Origin: Stenocarpella maydis | Lineage: Eukaryota > Ascomycota > Sordariomycetes > Diaporthales > Diaporthaceae | Assembly: GCA_002270565.1 (NCBI GenBank) | Contig: NQMI01000047.1 | Location: 1-52,598 of the forward strand | Direction: 5' to 3' | DNA length: 52,598 nucleotides | Shown here: positions 40,786-50,802 of the stretch, piece after piece | How positions within the stretch are numbered: the stretch's first letter is position 1 | How the letters are laid out: each line of letters opens with the position of its first letter | The notes under the pieces: model-generated | What the model saw: only the letters and a program-made list of their open reading frames with translations | Database searches by the model: none | Told to the model about the DNA's origin: nothing | Translations under genes and position numbers: made by a program

Positions 40786-41185
40786 TGTTCCGGGGTCTAG
40801 GGGAACCGGCATGTTTCGGAATCCGGAGGAAAACCAGCCTTGGCATCCCCCCCCCCTCCCTCCAAGGCTATAAGAAGGGGCCTTCCTGCGTTGCTTTTGA
40901 GAAATTTCTAGTCCTAGAGAATCAATCTTTTTATACCCTGTGAATTTATATCTATCAGATATATACGTATGTATTATAAAACTATTTCTTGTGCCCTCTT
41001 TTTCTGCCTCTCCTTTTTAGCACCCTCTATTCCCCTTATAACTCTCCTATCGCATCAGGGGCTCCTCTTCTTACCTTCCACGCTCCTCTTGGGGTGGTTA
41101 CTTGATTAAGGCTCTGGCAGAACGTGTGCCTTTTTATGTGTATAGAGGTTTTGTCCTCTCGCTCTCCCCTCTGGGCCCGTTTTCG
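40786..41185 (+). repeat. Second LTR, chimeric: clean left part, RIP-mutated right part
   Basis: The first ~130 bp match the 5' LTR apart from one C fewer in the C run. From about 40917 a one-base difference shared in length with the third LTR appears, followed by many CpA/TpG changes through the LTR end and the primer site. It serves as 3' LTR of the intact copy and 5' LTR of the decayed one. Confidence 0.75.
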
Positions 41186-42599
41186 CTAGTATCTGCCCTA
41201 TAAATCAAACATGGGTTTCTTCAGCCAATGAGGTTTCTTCAGCTATTATGAAGTTCCTTAGCTTTTAGGCCTGGATTCCCTATTTTATTTATAAGGTTAT
41301 TGGCCACTTTAGGGGAGTGAATCTCCATACTTCTGATATTATTTAATTCTAATTAGAGCTATAGTGCCCTCTTGCTCTTAATAAAGGATTTTGCTATCAT
41401 ATAAAGGCCAGATTTACCCTCCCAAGTCGCCCACAGTTAACCTAATAGTAATAGGAGTAGGTATGTATGAGGCTAGTCTAATCTCTATACCGAGCTAACT
41501 CCATCACCTCAGCTATATCTTGGACCCCCTCCCGGTATACCCAATTCAGTAGTAAAGTATGGAACCTCTGGCCTAACCATATGTTCCTGGAAAAGCTACT
41601 AAGGGATTTATATCCTTAGGCCTCAGAAATTCATTCCAATTGGATTTAACGGCATCTAATTAGGGCTCATTTCCTTAGAAGAGATATAAAGGACTAATAT
41701 TAAGAAGGTTTGGTAGATCCCAACCGCCTATATCACCTAAAACTCTCTTACCCTCAGATATAGCACCCAAAGGTTCAGCATGCTAATTCCCTAATATAGG
41801 TAAACTAAGTATAATAAAGCCCCGGTTTAACTAATCAAGCCCCTCTTTAGTTTTCCCTTTTAAGTTATTATTACAACATCTAGTTACCCTATCAAACACC
41901 ATATCTGAGATATTATCTAATATTATATAATATTAGGTTGGGTAATAGCGGTACTAAATATTGCATGCTTCTATAGGGAGTTAAAGAGGTTCCTGCCCTA
42001 CCAACCGCTATCCTTCTAATCAGTAAGCTTGGAGCTTTCACTATTATTAGCACCCCCTGTGGTCAGGATGGCTGGCATCAGCAGCATGAGGGTATTCCGA
42101 ATATTTATATTGTCCTCTCCTCTAGTTGCTTACAGTCAAGTAGCTCCTGCCTGCTACCACAGCAAGACTTCATAGTATTTAATGTAACCTTCTACACTAA
42201 TACCATTCACTCAGATCATACCTAGTTATTCCTATATACATCTCAGCAAATTTCAAACAGCACTTAACACCTTTGCTTCTTCTAAACACGCTTAATAGAG
42301 AGAAACATTCAATACCCTTAAACAGCACTTACATCTCACCTCTTCAGAAAGCAGCTCTAGTACAGAGAAACATTTAACTTCACTATCACCACAAGGGACT
42401 AATCAGGACCTATTCACTCCTATATATATCTCAGCAGACCCCAAACAGCACTTACGCTTTTGCCTTCTCTTAAGACCCCTAGTAGAGAGAAACATTTAAT
42501 ACCTTTAGATAGCACTTATATTAGGCCCTCTCCTAAAAATATAAAGGTGGAGAGAAATATTCGCCTCCATTATTACTGCAAGAAACTAATTAAGACCTA

Positions 42600-45500
42600 T
42601 ATCCTCTATTTACCCAATAGAAGATGTTCATTTTACTCTCCTATCTACTAGAGGTTCTCCCTTTAGGGGAAGGAAGCAGGATATAGATAAGGTAAGGGGG
42701 CTCTTATTAAAGAAAGGTTTACCTTAAGGATACTAGTCTCCTTAAGAACCTGCCCCTACCCTATCTAGGACCTCTAATTAGGAGCGTTATACTCCTATAC
42801 TACCCATTTAGGCAGCTTCTCAGCCTATTATACCTTTAATACCCTTTAGAAATGCTGCCCTTTAGGCCTTACTATTTATGCTTTAATTAACTCCGCAATT
42901 TAATAGAACTAATATTATTAAAGTTATTAATTTAATAAAGACCATTGCTAACCAGTTCCAGTATCCATTAGATCAGGTACTTAGCTTATTCCTCTAGGTT
43001 TGCGCTACCTTAAGCCTAGTTAATAATATTCATATAATTACTATAGGAGAGCATGATTGGGTTGGTTAGAAGGGCCAGCTGATGGCCTACTACTAAATCC
43101 ATGATGCTGCCTCTTATGCTAATCCATCTAAGGTAATTAATACTATCCAGAGGAATTACCCTGCTAAAGATCTAGAAGCCTAAAAGCACTAGATTGCAAC
43201 TTATAACTAGGTACTAGATTCTACTAATAACAGTCTAATCTTACTAACCTAGCCATTCTATCAAATCTTGCCATTAACCCTAAAGAAAATATTAGCTATT
43301 AGAAGTATATCTAATAAGGAGGCTAGAACCTATAACNCTTATATTAGGCCCTCTCCTAAGAATGTAAAGGTGGAGAGAAATATTCGCCTCCATTATTACT
43401 GCAAGAAACTAATTAAGACCTATATCCTCTATTTACCCAATAGAAGATGTTCATTCTGCTCCCCCATCCATTAAAGGTTCTCCCTCTAGGGGAAGGGAGT
43501 AGGATATAGATAAGGTAAGGGGGCTCTTATTAAAGAAAGGTCCACCTTAAGGACGCCAATCTCTTTAGGAACCTGCCCCTACCCCATCTAGGACCTCTAA
43601 TCAGGAGCATTATACTCCTATGCCACCCATTTAGGCAGCTTCTCAGCCTATTATACCTTTAATGCCCTCTAGAAATGCTGCCCTTTAGGCCTTGCTATTT
43701 ATGCTTTAATTAACTCTGTAATTTAATGAAACTAATATTATTAAAGTTATTAATTTGGTGGAGACCATTACCAACTAATTCCAGTATCCATTAGATTAGG
43801 TACTTAGCTTATTCCTCCAGGTTTGCGCTACCTTAAGCCTAATTAATAATATTCATATGATTACTATAGGAGAGCATGATTAGGTTGGTTAGAAAGGCTA
43901 GCTGATAGCCTACTACTAAATTCATAATGCTGCCTCTTATGCTGATCTATCTGAGGTAATTAATATTATCTGGAGGAATTACCCTGCTGAAGATCTAGAA
44001 GCCTGGAAGCACTGGATTGCAACTTATAACCAGGTACTGGATTCTACTAATAACAGTCTAATCTTACCAACCTAGCCGTTCTATTAAATCTTATTATCAA
44101 CCCTGAAGAAGATATTAGCCACTAGAAGCATATCTAATAAGGAGGCTAGAACCTGTAACTAGAGAACTTTTAAGATAGAACTCCTTTCTCTAATTAATAA
44201 GGAACTGGAGTACTCCCGTTAGGATGAGCATAATAATATAAGGGGGGCTGGTCTTGCAACTCGCTATCCCCCTCCTGTTTAGCTTATAAAGATATCTTAC
44301 CCATAGCCTTGATCTGCCCCAAGGACTACGGAATTATTAGTACAAACCCCCTCTCGCTCTAATCAGCTGGAATATAAGATTATTCAGAAGAATGTCCGGT
44401 TTAATAAAGACTCTTTAATAAATAACTTAGCCCATAAGTTTGCTTAGATGAAGATTAAGTTTATAACCAAGAATAACCTCTCAGAAAGCCTGCAGCCTGT
44501 GTTAAATAAACTTAATGCAAATCAAGCGTATATCAACAGGGTACTCAGCTATAATTAAAGCCGGGCTTACTTAGGACTTAATAGCCCTAGTGCAATTACA
44601 TCCTTCAACTCACTAGAAGCTAATTATAATTAGAAAAATAGTTTTACTAATAGATACTCTAAAGACTATTAGTGGAATATATCTGAGCTGGCCTATTAAT
44701 GGAATAGCAAGATTAGAAAGTGCTATAGATGTGGCACTTCCTCTAATCATAAGGCCTACTAATGCTCTAAATTACTGGAACTTATTAAGCTCGGCCTAGT
44801 TTGGTCTCCTAGGTGGGAAAGCAACTCAGTATTCCTTAGCTCTTAAGAGGACATCTGTAAAGGCAGGTCTAACTAGCTTAATCCTGCAGCCCTAGCTTTC
44901 TATAGGGATATGAAACATTATAGCATTAAGAAGTTTGCCAGAGGCCATCTGGAATTTTTGCTTTTGAAAGGAAGGATGGACTTACCTTGCATTTAGAGAT
45001 ATTAGTCTCTAATTGCTAACCACCCTAAACTCAAGGGCGATATATCTCTTAGGGAATTAAAGAAGATTTGGGACCCTGATCTAGGAACTAAAGTGAATTC
45101 CCTCTCTGTAATATTGATTCCTGAACCCAAACTAGTGTTTATTAGCAATAAAACCCAATACACAGAAACTTTAGTACCCTTAATTGCTATAAATGCTGTA
45201 AAAAGGAAGAGAATAAATAGAGATAACCCTAATCGGGATGTTAATGATGTGATATTTAATGCTGGGCCAGACTTAGAACTGGTTATTAATTCTAACCTAA
45301 GATTACAGATGATTTCTGATGAAGAGGAGGTAATGCTAGAAATCTAGCAAGAGACTTCCACTATGGCTGGGGATAGGAAAAGTAAAATAAAGGGTAATCT
45401 GATAGGTCTAAGTAAGACTGAAAAATCAACTAAAGCTAAGCCTAAATAAGGACCCCTAATTCCCCAGACCCCTAAAGCCAAGGCTATGGATGCCATCCTC

Positions 45501-46690
45501 GCTACCTCAATCAAAATGCTGATTTCAGATATTCTCGCGCTTAGCGAGACCAATACTATTCTAATCAGAGAGCTCCTTACTTGCAGGGATAATACCTCTC
45601 TTGATAAGTAGCCTTTTAAGCTAATCCTGGATAGGGATATGCCTCAAGCTATAGGTCCAGGACTTAGTATGGTCTCTGCTTCATTTAAAATTAGATATAA
45701 GCAATGCTTGAGCTCTAATCAAATATATATCATTAGGTATAAGGTAAATTTGATATTATCTCAAACTGCTGATGTGGTAAACTGTGGTTGCTGCGGATCT
45801 GCCTACTTAAACGTTAGGATCGCTTCAAAGAGCTATAAGATCCTTCCAGCCCTACTAGATATAGGTGCTAAGATAAATCTTCTTCCTTTATTCTATTGCT
45901 GCTAGAATAAGTTATCCTATGCCCCACTCCAAGATATGAACTCCATAATTTATAATAGAGCATTACTTGCACTAATCAGAGTAACTAAGGAGTGGGTGTG
46001 TATCGGCTATAATAGGATAAGGGCTATTTTTTTCATTATAGATGATAAAACGCATAACACTACCCACAATATCCTTTTAGGGATACCTTTCTTTTTGGAT
46101 ATAAACTTAACTTTTAAGTGATTAAGGGGGTTCCTTTTTACATACATCACTCTTGACAGGTTGCAAGTAATGTGTGGGCTAGGGAGGAGGAACCAGAAGC
46201 CCTTTCAGGTGGCTGCTACTAAAGCAGTCTTCTATTCAGATGGGTATATACCCCAGAGACCTGCAACCTAATTTCAGCTAGACCTAGAAAAGGGGGCAGA
46301 TCACTATTAATAGGACCTATCCCCTAATGCACCTAAAGAAATTTATCTATAAGAGGGGAATTTAGGAGCCAGAAGTACCTTTTCTTTAGGAGGACAACCC
46401 TCCTAAAAGTTAACAAACCAGGAGGAAGCTATCAGAAGTAGCCGGACACAATATCTTCCCAGACACACTAGATAACACACTCCATCCCACCACCCCTAAT
46501 CAGGATAATAATAATTAGTACCAAGACTAGTCTCTTCCTAGCTGGATAGTCCCCTAAGCACAGGTATGCTTGGATATAGATAGCTCATACAATTCAGACT
46601 TATCAGATTCAGCTAATCAGACTTAAAGGATAATACTACATATAGACATTCCGCTTATTAACCCTAATAACCCTAAGCTAAAGGAATATA
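42600..46690 (+). pseudogene. Decayed and deleted Gag-Pol relic
   Basis: Aligns to the intact polyprotein from its start (ATG now ATA) through gag, zinc knuckle (about 44720) and protease (LLDIGAK at about 45855), then jumps to the last ~130 codons. Many Trp, Gln and Arg codons have become stops. The section 42516-43336 is repeated after the N at 43337, so gag is represented twice. Confidence 0.8.
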
Positions 46691-46895
46691 AATTCTAAAA
46701 TAAGATATAAAAAAAAAATTAAGACATAAAAAAAAAAAAAAAGTTAAGATAACATTATATCTTTAATTAGATAAGTATACTTCTCTTAGGACCACATATA
46801 AGATAAAAATCATTAGTTCTTGATTTACTGCTAAAAGAAGTATTAGTAACCTAAAAAACTGAATCCACTCCAGCCTTACCTAACCCTTCTAATCA

Positions 46896-47796
46896 CCTTA
46901 CAACCATAACTAGAGATCCGTGGGCTTATACTTGAACTTCCTAGGCATACATCCAGTAATCTCGCCCACAGCATCCGCATGAGTTTCCTTATATCCTATC
47001 TTAATAGCTACCTTAGTATACTTACCTAGCAAGAGCTCTAAAAGAGGCATATTTAAAGGCTTATTAATTAGATTAAAATGCATATTAATAATATAGTTAT
47101 AACTACTCTTAGAAATCTTTAGCATCTTGAAATCACAAAGGTAACCCTTAATATAATAGATATAATTGGCGCAAGCATTATCTTGAAATCCTTAGAGCAA
47201 TCAGCACTCAAATAAAGAAATCATAATGGGAATGATGCCTCAGAGAGTTATTTGATTGCAATTGGCTCCCATCTGCTGCATATAACAGTTGCACGGGTTT
47301 GCATTGCAACAACCAAAGAAGGCAATAAGGAGAGCCAGGCCCCAACAAAGGTCATTCCCCTAGTATAGTTAAGATATATACTTCTCATAAGGGCCACCAT
47401 TTGTATACTCAACAAAAATATCATTCAGACCTCCTTTAATCAGAGTGCTAAGGTGAGACTATAGGTACTCATAAGCCTCTGGGGCTTTCAGGAAGGGAAA
47501 GAATAGTTTAAGTAACTCAGATTTGCATATTAAGAAGAGGGTCCACAGGATATAAAGACCCTTGCCTCTACCCTTAAGGTTATATATCTTAATATTCATT
47601 ATAAAGGCCTTATAAAGCAGTAATTTATGGACCTAATTTTATAAAAGGATTGCATTCAGCTAGAAATAAGTGTAGATACCCTCTTTATGGATAGGAGGAG
47701 GATTATATGTTTTAAAGACCCTAATGACAGGAGGCAATTGCTCCTTACTCTTTCCCTTCTCTTCTTAGCTCAGTTAAGGAGAAGAAGATATAGTAA
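46896..47796 (-). pseudogene. Decayed relic of the antisense DUF3716-like gene
   Basis: Collinear with 37256-38149, with RIP changes converting Cys codons and creating stops. The open piece at 47125-46910 still shows the C-terminal GEITGCMPRKFKYKPTDL. It shows that the cargo gene was present before RIP acted on this copy. Confidence 0.75.
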
Positions 47797-47837
47797 TAGC
47801 AAAGCTCATCTAATCAGAGAGGCTTAATGGTTTAATA

Positions 47838-48086
47838 ATGTTAAACGGAACCGCTCAGCAGGGCGTTGGTACTCCGTGCAAGGAGTTACCCTAGACTTCG
47901 TTGTAAGGAGTTACCCTAGACTTTCTAGCAAGGAGTTACCCTAGACTTGCGAGTCAGGCGATTTTCGCTAAGTACGCCCAGTGCGTGCGTGACGCAAGAT
48001 GAGTTTGGTGGCCGTGAGTCGATTATTTTGGCCTGCATTTGCACCTTAATTCAGACCTCTGCATTACCCTTATTTCTTACCCAAAA
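47838..48086. mobile_element. Unmutated foreign insert with three 19-bp direct repeats
   Basis: About 250 bp of GC-balanced sequence replaces the promoter region of the decayed copy and ends at an N (48087). It begins near TTAAACGGAACCGCTCAG and holds three exact copies of AAGGAGTTACCCTAGACTT at 47880, 47905 and 47930 (25-bp period, 6-nt variable spacers). It has no RIP signature. Probably one end of a different transposon whose other end is lost in the assembly gap; the family is not recognised. Confidence 0.5.
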
Positions 48087-48243
48087 NAGCTAATCTCTAA
48101 TTAGTGCAGCATAACTTGCATTATTAAGACTTAAAAGCTGCTACAACCATCAACCTCTACCCTCAAAACTTATCACCTCCCCTTCATTACCTAATTTCTC
48201 CTTACCTTAGCACCCTTTTCCCTAATCCAACTAATCAGAAAGA

Positions 48244-50305
48244 TATCTTCCTTAAGCTAGCAAATAATAAAGAAAGGTAAGAGAAAGAAGAAGGGATCCC
48301 CATTAATCCAGTTCACAGCTATTAATAGTCTAAAAGGCTAAGTCAGCCCTATGAACAATCCTAATGCCCCCGTGCCTACTATTAAGTACCCAGACCCTTC
48401 TAATTAGGTTGGCCTTAAAGCATAACTTTTAGCATTGCCCTTTATTATAAATTTTAATAATATTAACCCTATATAGTAGCTAAGATTTCCCAACCCATGT
48501 AATATCTATAATTAAGGAAACTGGGATTATAGAGCTAGTATAAACCTAATAAAAGACCCATTTGAAACCAGAATTCTTAATAACGGGTTGGCACTCTCCT
48601 AAGCTTTTAACATATCAGACCTTTCAGTACAACCGCCATTCTTTTAGAACCAAAAATGGGGGCATAGTAATTATACGCAGCAGGTAGTGGATATATATTT
48701 TGAGGGCATTAATCCCTATCCTTAGTTTAGAGACCCCCCTGGGCAGAAGAACCTGTTTAGTACTTACTATAGCGACTTCCTCATAACCCTTTATAATGCA
48801 GAAGGTCTCCTAGCTCAAGAGGCATGCCTATACACTGATTATATTCTGGGGCTTATTAATTAGCAGCTAATTAATTTCAGCAATCTGGTCTTTATGGTGC
48901 TTATAACCTATAATGTTAATAGGGAAACCCCTAGATCATAGAGATACCACTTACTAAAGGACAGCCAGAGGTTCATCATCTAAGTTATATATACCCCAGG
49001 CCATTAGGTATTAAGCATCTTCAATAGGGATACCAAATAACTCAGTATAATTAACACTCATCCTGATTAGAGAACTCGTGATAGGATATACCCCTGTATA
49101 AGGGACTACATTATATACTTCCTTACCCTTAGGCTACTTGAAGGATTTTCAAAACAGGCATGCACGGCGGTCCAAGTGAAGGTCATGCTACAGCTAGGAT
49201 CAACTACTTATGGACTCCTTATAGCCACCTATATTACCTTTTTCTTCTAAGAAAATCATGGAAAGAATGGCTGGGAGTTTGGAGACTGGATTAAAACTAG
49301 GCTGCTTGAATCTACCCCTCCTAGCTTACCCGCTAAGAAAGCCTTAGCTCTTATCTAGGGTTTTGCTATCTAATTAGAAATTAATGGATCCAGATATCTA
49401 ATTAAGGGCATTCAGAATACTCCAGTCATTAGCTATAACAAGTATAAGAGGCTTGTGGCAGGAAAGAATATCATATACTCTTAAGCTAACATCTTAGGGA
49501 TAAATAAGGGGAAGACTAAGTATTACACTATACCCAGTATGGGATCAGAACCGGGACAAAATCTACTGGGCTTCCTTATAGCGAGATTTAATAAGGCTGA
49601 TCTTTTAAGGCCTACTGATGTCTAGACTTCTAGGTTAAGCAGAACTCCTGTTGCCCCTAATAGCTTGAAGAACTAGCCACCTATCCTAATATTTAAGACA
49701 CCTAGTATGGCTGTAAAGGATCTAATTATGATATCTGGGCTTGGACTTTATAAGGACCCATCTAAGACACCTAAGCCTCTACCTTAGGCAGATGGGGTAT
49801 GGATATATAGAGAAGATGGTTTTGGGATACTGAGTAAAGTAAGAACTGCTTTACAGATGCCTGATTGGAGTAGGGCCGGAAAGCCATAGGGTAACCCTAT
49901 TAAACTTCTCTTATGATAGATATTAGAGGTAAGCATTAGGAATATATTCTTAAAAGGAAATATAAATATAGGTGGGATAACCTCTAAGCAATTAGGTATC
50001 TTAAGGTCTTTATTATTATCTCTGTCCTTTATTCCGGCTATGCTGCTACTATATTGCCCATTACCTGCTGCAATAAGAATCATAATGATTTAGGAGCATA
50101 ATTGGAATGCAAGTAAGTAGGTAGGGATTAAGGAAGCGAATTGCTGGGTTCCCATACCAGTGATTAGTAATAGCCATCAATCCTGGGCTTACAAAAAGGC
50201 GGCTAAGCAAGAGGAAAAGGATTACAGACTAAGCATGCTATAGCAGAACGAGAGTAGGGATAAGCAGGCTAGGAATTAAGAGCTATAAAGGGTCCAATAG
50301 AGCTG
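48244..50305 (+). pseudogene. Decayed relic of the Ulp1-like protease gene
   Basis: Collinear with 38629-40692, nearly full length, start ATG changed to ATA and many nonsense changes. The catalytic region is still alignable (about 49000-49215), with the Cys codon equivalent changed (ACTGCCTGT to ACTACTTAT). Confidence 0.8.
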
Positions 50306-50399
50306 AACTTAAGTAGCTTATTTGATTAAAGGAGGAAAGTAATTTTGGTTGTTTCAGGCGGACCATTATTTGTTCTTTATAATGGTCTGGAGAGGGGTA

Positions 50400-50802
50400 T
50401 GTTCCGGGGTCTAGGGGAACCAGCATATTTCGGAATCTGGAGGAAAACCAGCCTTAGCATCCCCCCCCCCTCCCTCTAAGGCTATAAGAAGGGGCCTTCC
50501 TGCATTGCTTTTAAGAAATTTCTAGTCCTAGAAAATTAATCTTTTTATACCCTGTGAATTTATATCTGTTAGATATATATGTGTATACTATAAAACTATT
50601 TCTTATGCCCTCTTTTTCTGCCTCTCCTTTTTGGTACCCTTTATTCCCCTTATAACACTTTTATTGCATTAGAGGCTCCTCTTCTTGCCTTTTACGCTCC
50701 TCTTAGGGTGGTTGTCTGATTAAGGCTCTGGCAGAATGTATGCCTTTTTATATATATAGAGGTTTTTATCCTCTTGCTCTCCCTCTTTTTGGCCTGTTTT
50801 CA
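50400..50802 (+). repeat. Third LTR, RIP-mutated throughout
   Basis: Begins TGTTCCGGGGTCTAGG and ends TGTTTTCA; ten-C run. Unlike the second LTR it shows CpA/TpG changes from its first 30 bp on. The polypurine tract GGAGAGGGG precedes it. Confidence 0.75.

Larger units (their letters stand above)
28687..41185 (+). mobile_element. Intact large Ty3/gypsy-type LTR retrotransposon with two cargo genes
   Basis: TG...CA LTRs at 28687-29088 and 40786-41185 flank a 11.7-kb interior. In order: primer binding site, 1.4-kb leader, 2192-aa polyprotein (+), 297-aa Cys-rich protein (-), 479-bp divergent promoter region, 687-aa Ulp1-like protein (+), hairpin, polypurine tract. The gene order protease-RT-RNase H-integrase is that of Ty3/gypsy (Metaviridae). 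All three ORFs are open and have no RIP signature, while two head-to-tail copies to the right are heavily mutated, so this copy arrived or was restored later. Because the next copy follows directly after the second LTR, no target-site duplication can be checked. The element contains a remarkable density of the palindrome CTGATCAG (see findings). The two extra genes distinguish it from ordinary fungal gypsy elements, which encode only gag-pol. Confidence 0.85.
41186..50399 (+). mobile_element. Second, RIP-mutated copy of the retrotransposon, internally deleted
   Basis: Collinear with the intact interior: leader, gag, protease, antisense cargo, Ulp1-like cargo, polypurine tract. C-to-T and G-to-A changes at CpA/TpG occur throughout, so no ORF survives. 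Sequences equivalent to 33305-33555 and about 33640-36665 are missing (junctions near 46225 and 46300), removing RT, RNase H and nearly all of integrase. An N at 43337 restarts the leader/gag sequence. Starts mutated ATG to ATA are seen at 42600 and 48244. Confidence 0.85.

Noticed and set aside
47880..47948. Three 19-bp repeats with 6-nt spacers, CRISPR-like in outline
   Set aside because: Spacers are far too short, the host is a eukaryote and no cas gene is near; transposon subterminal repeats fit better.
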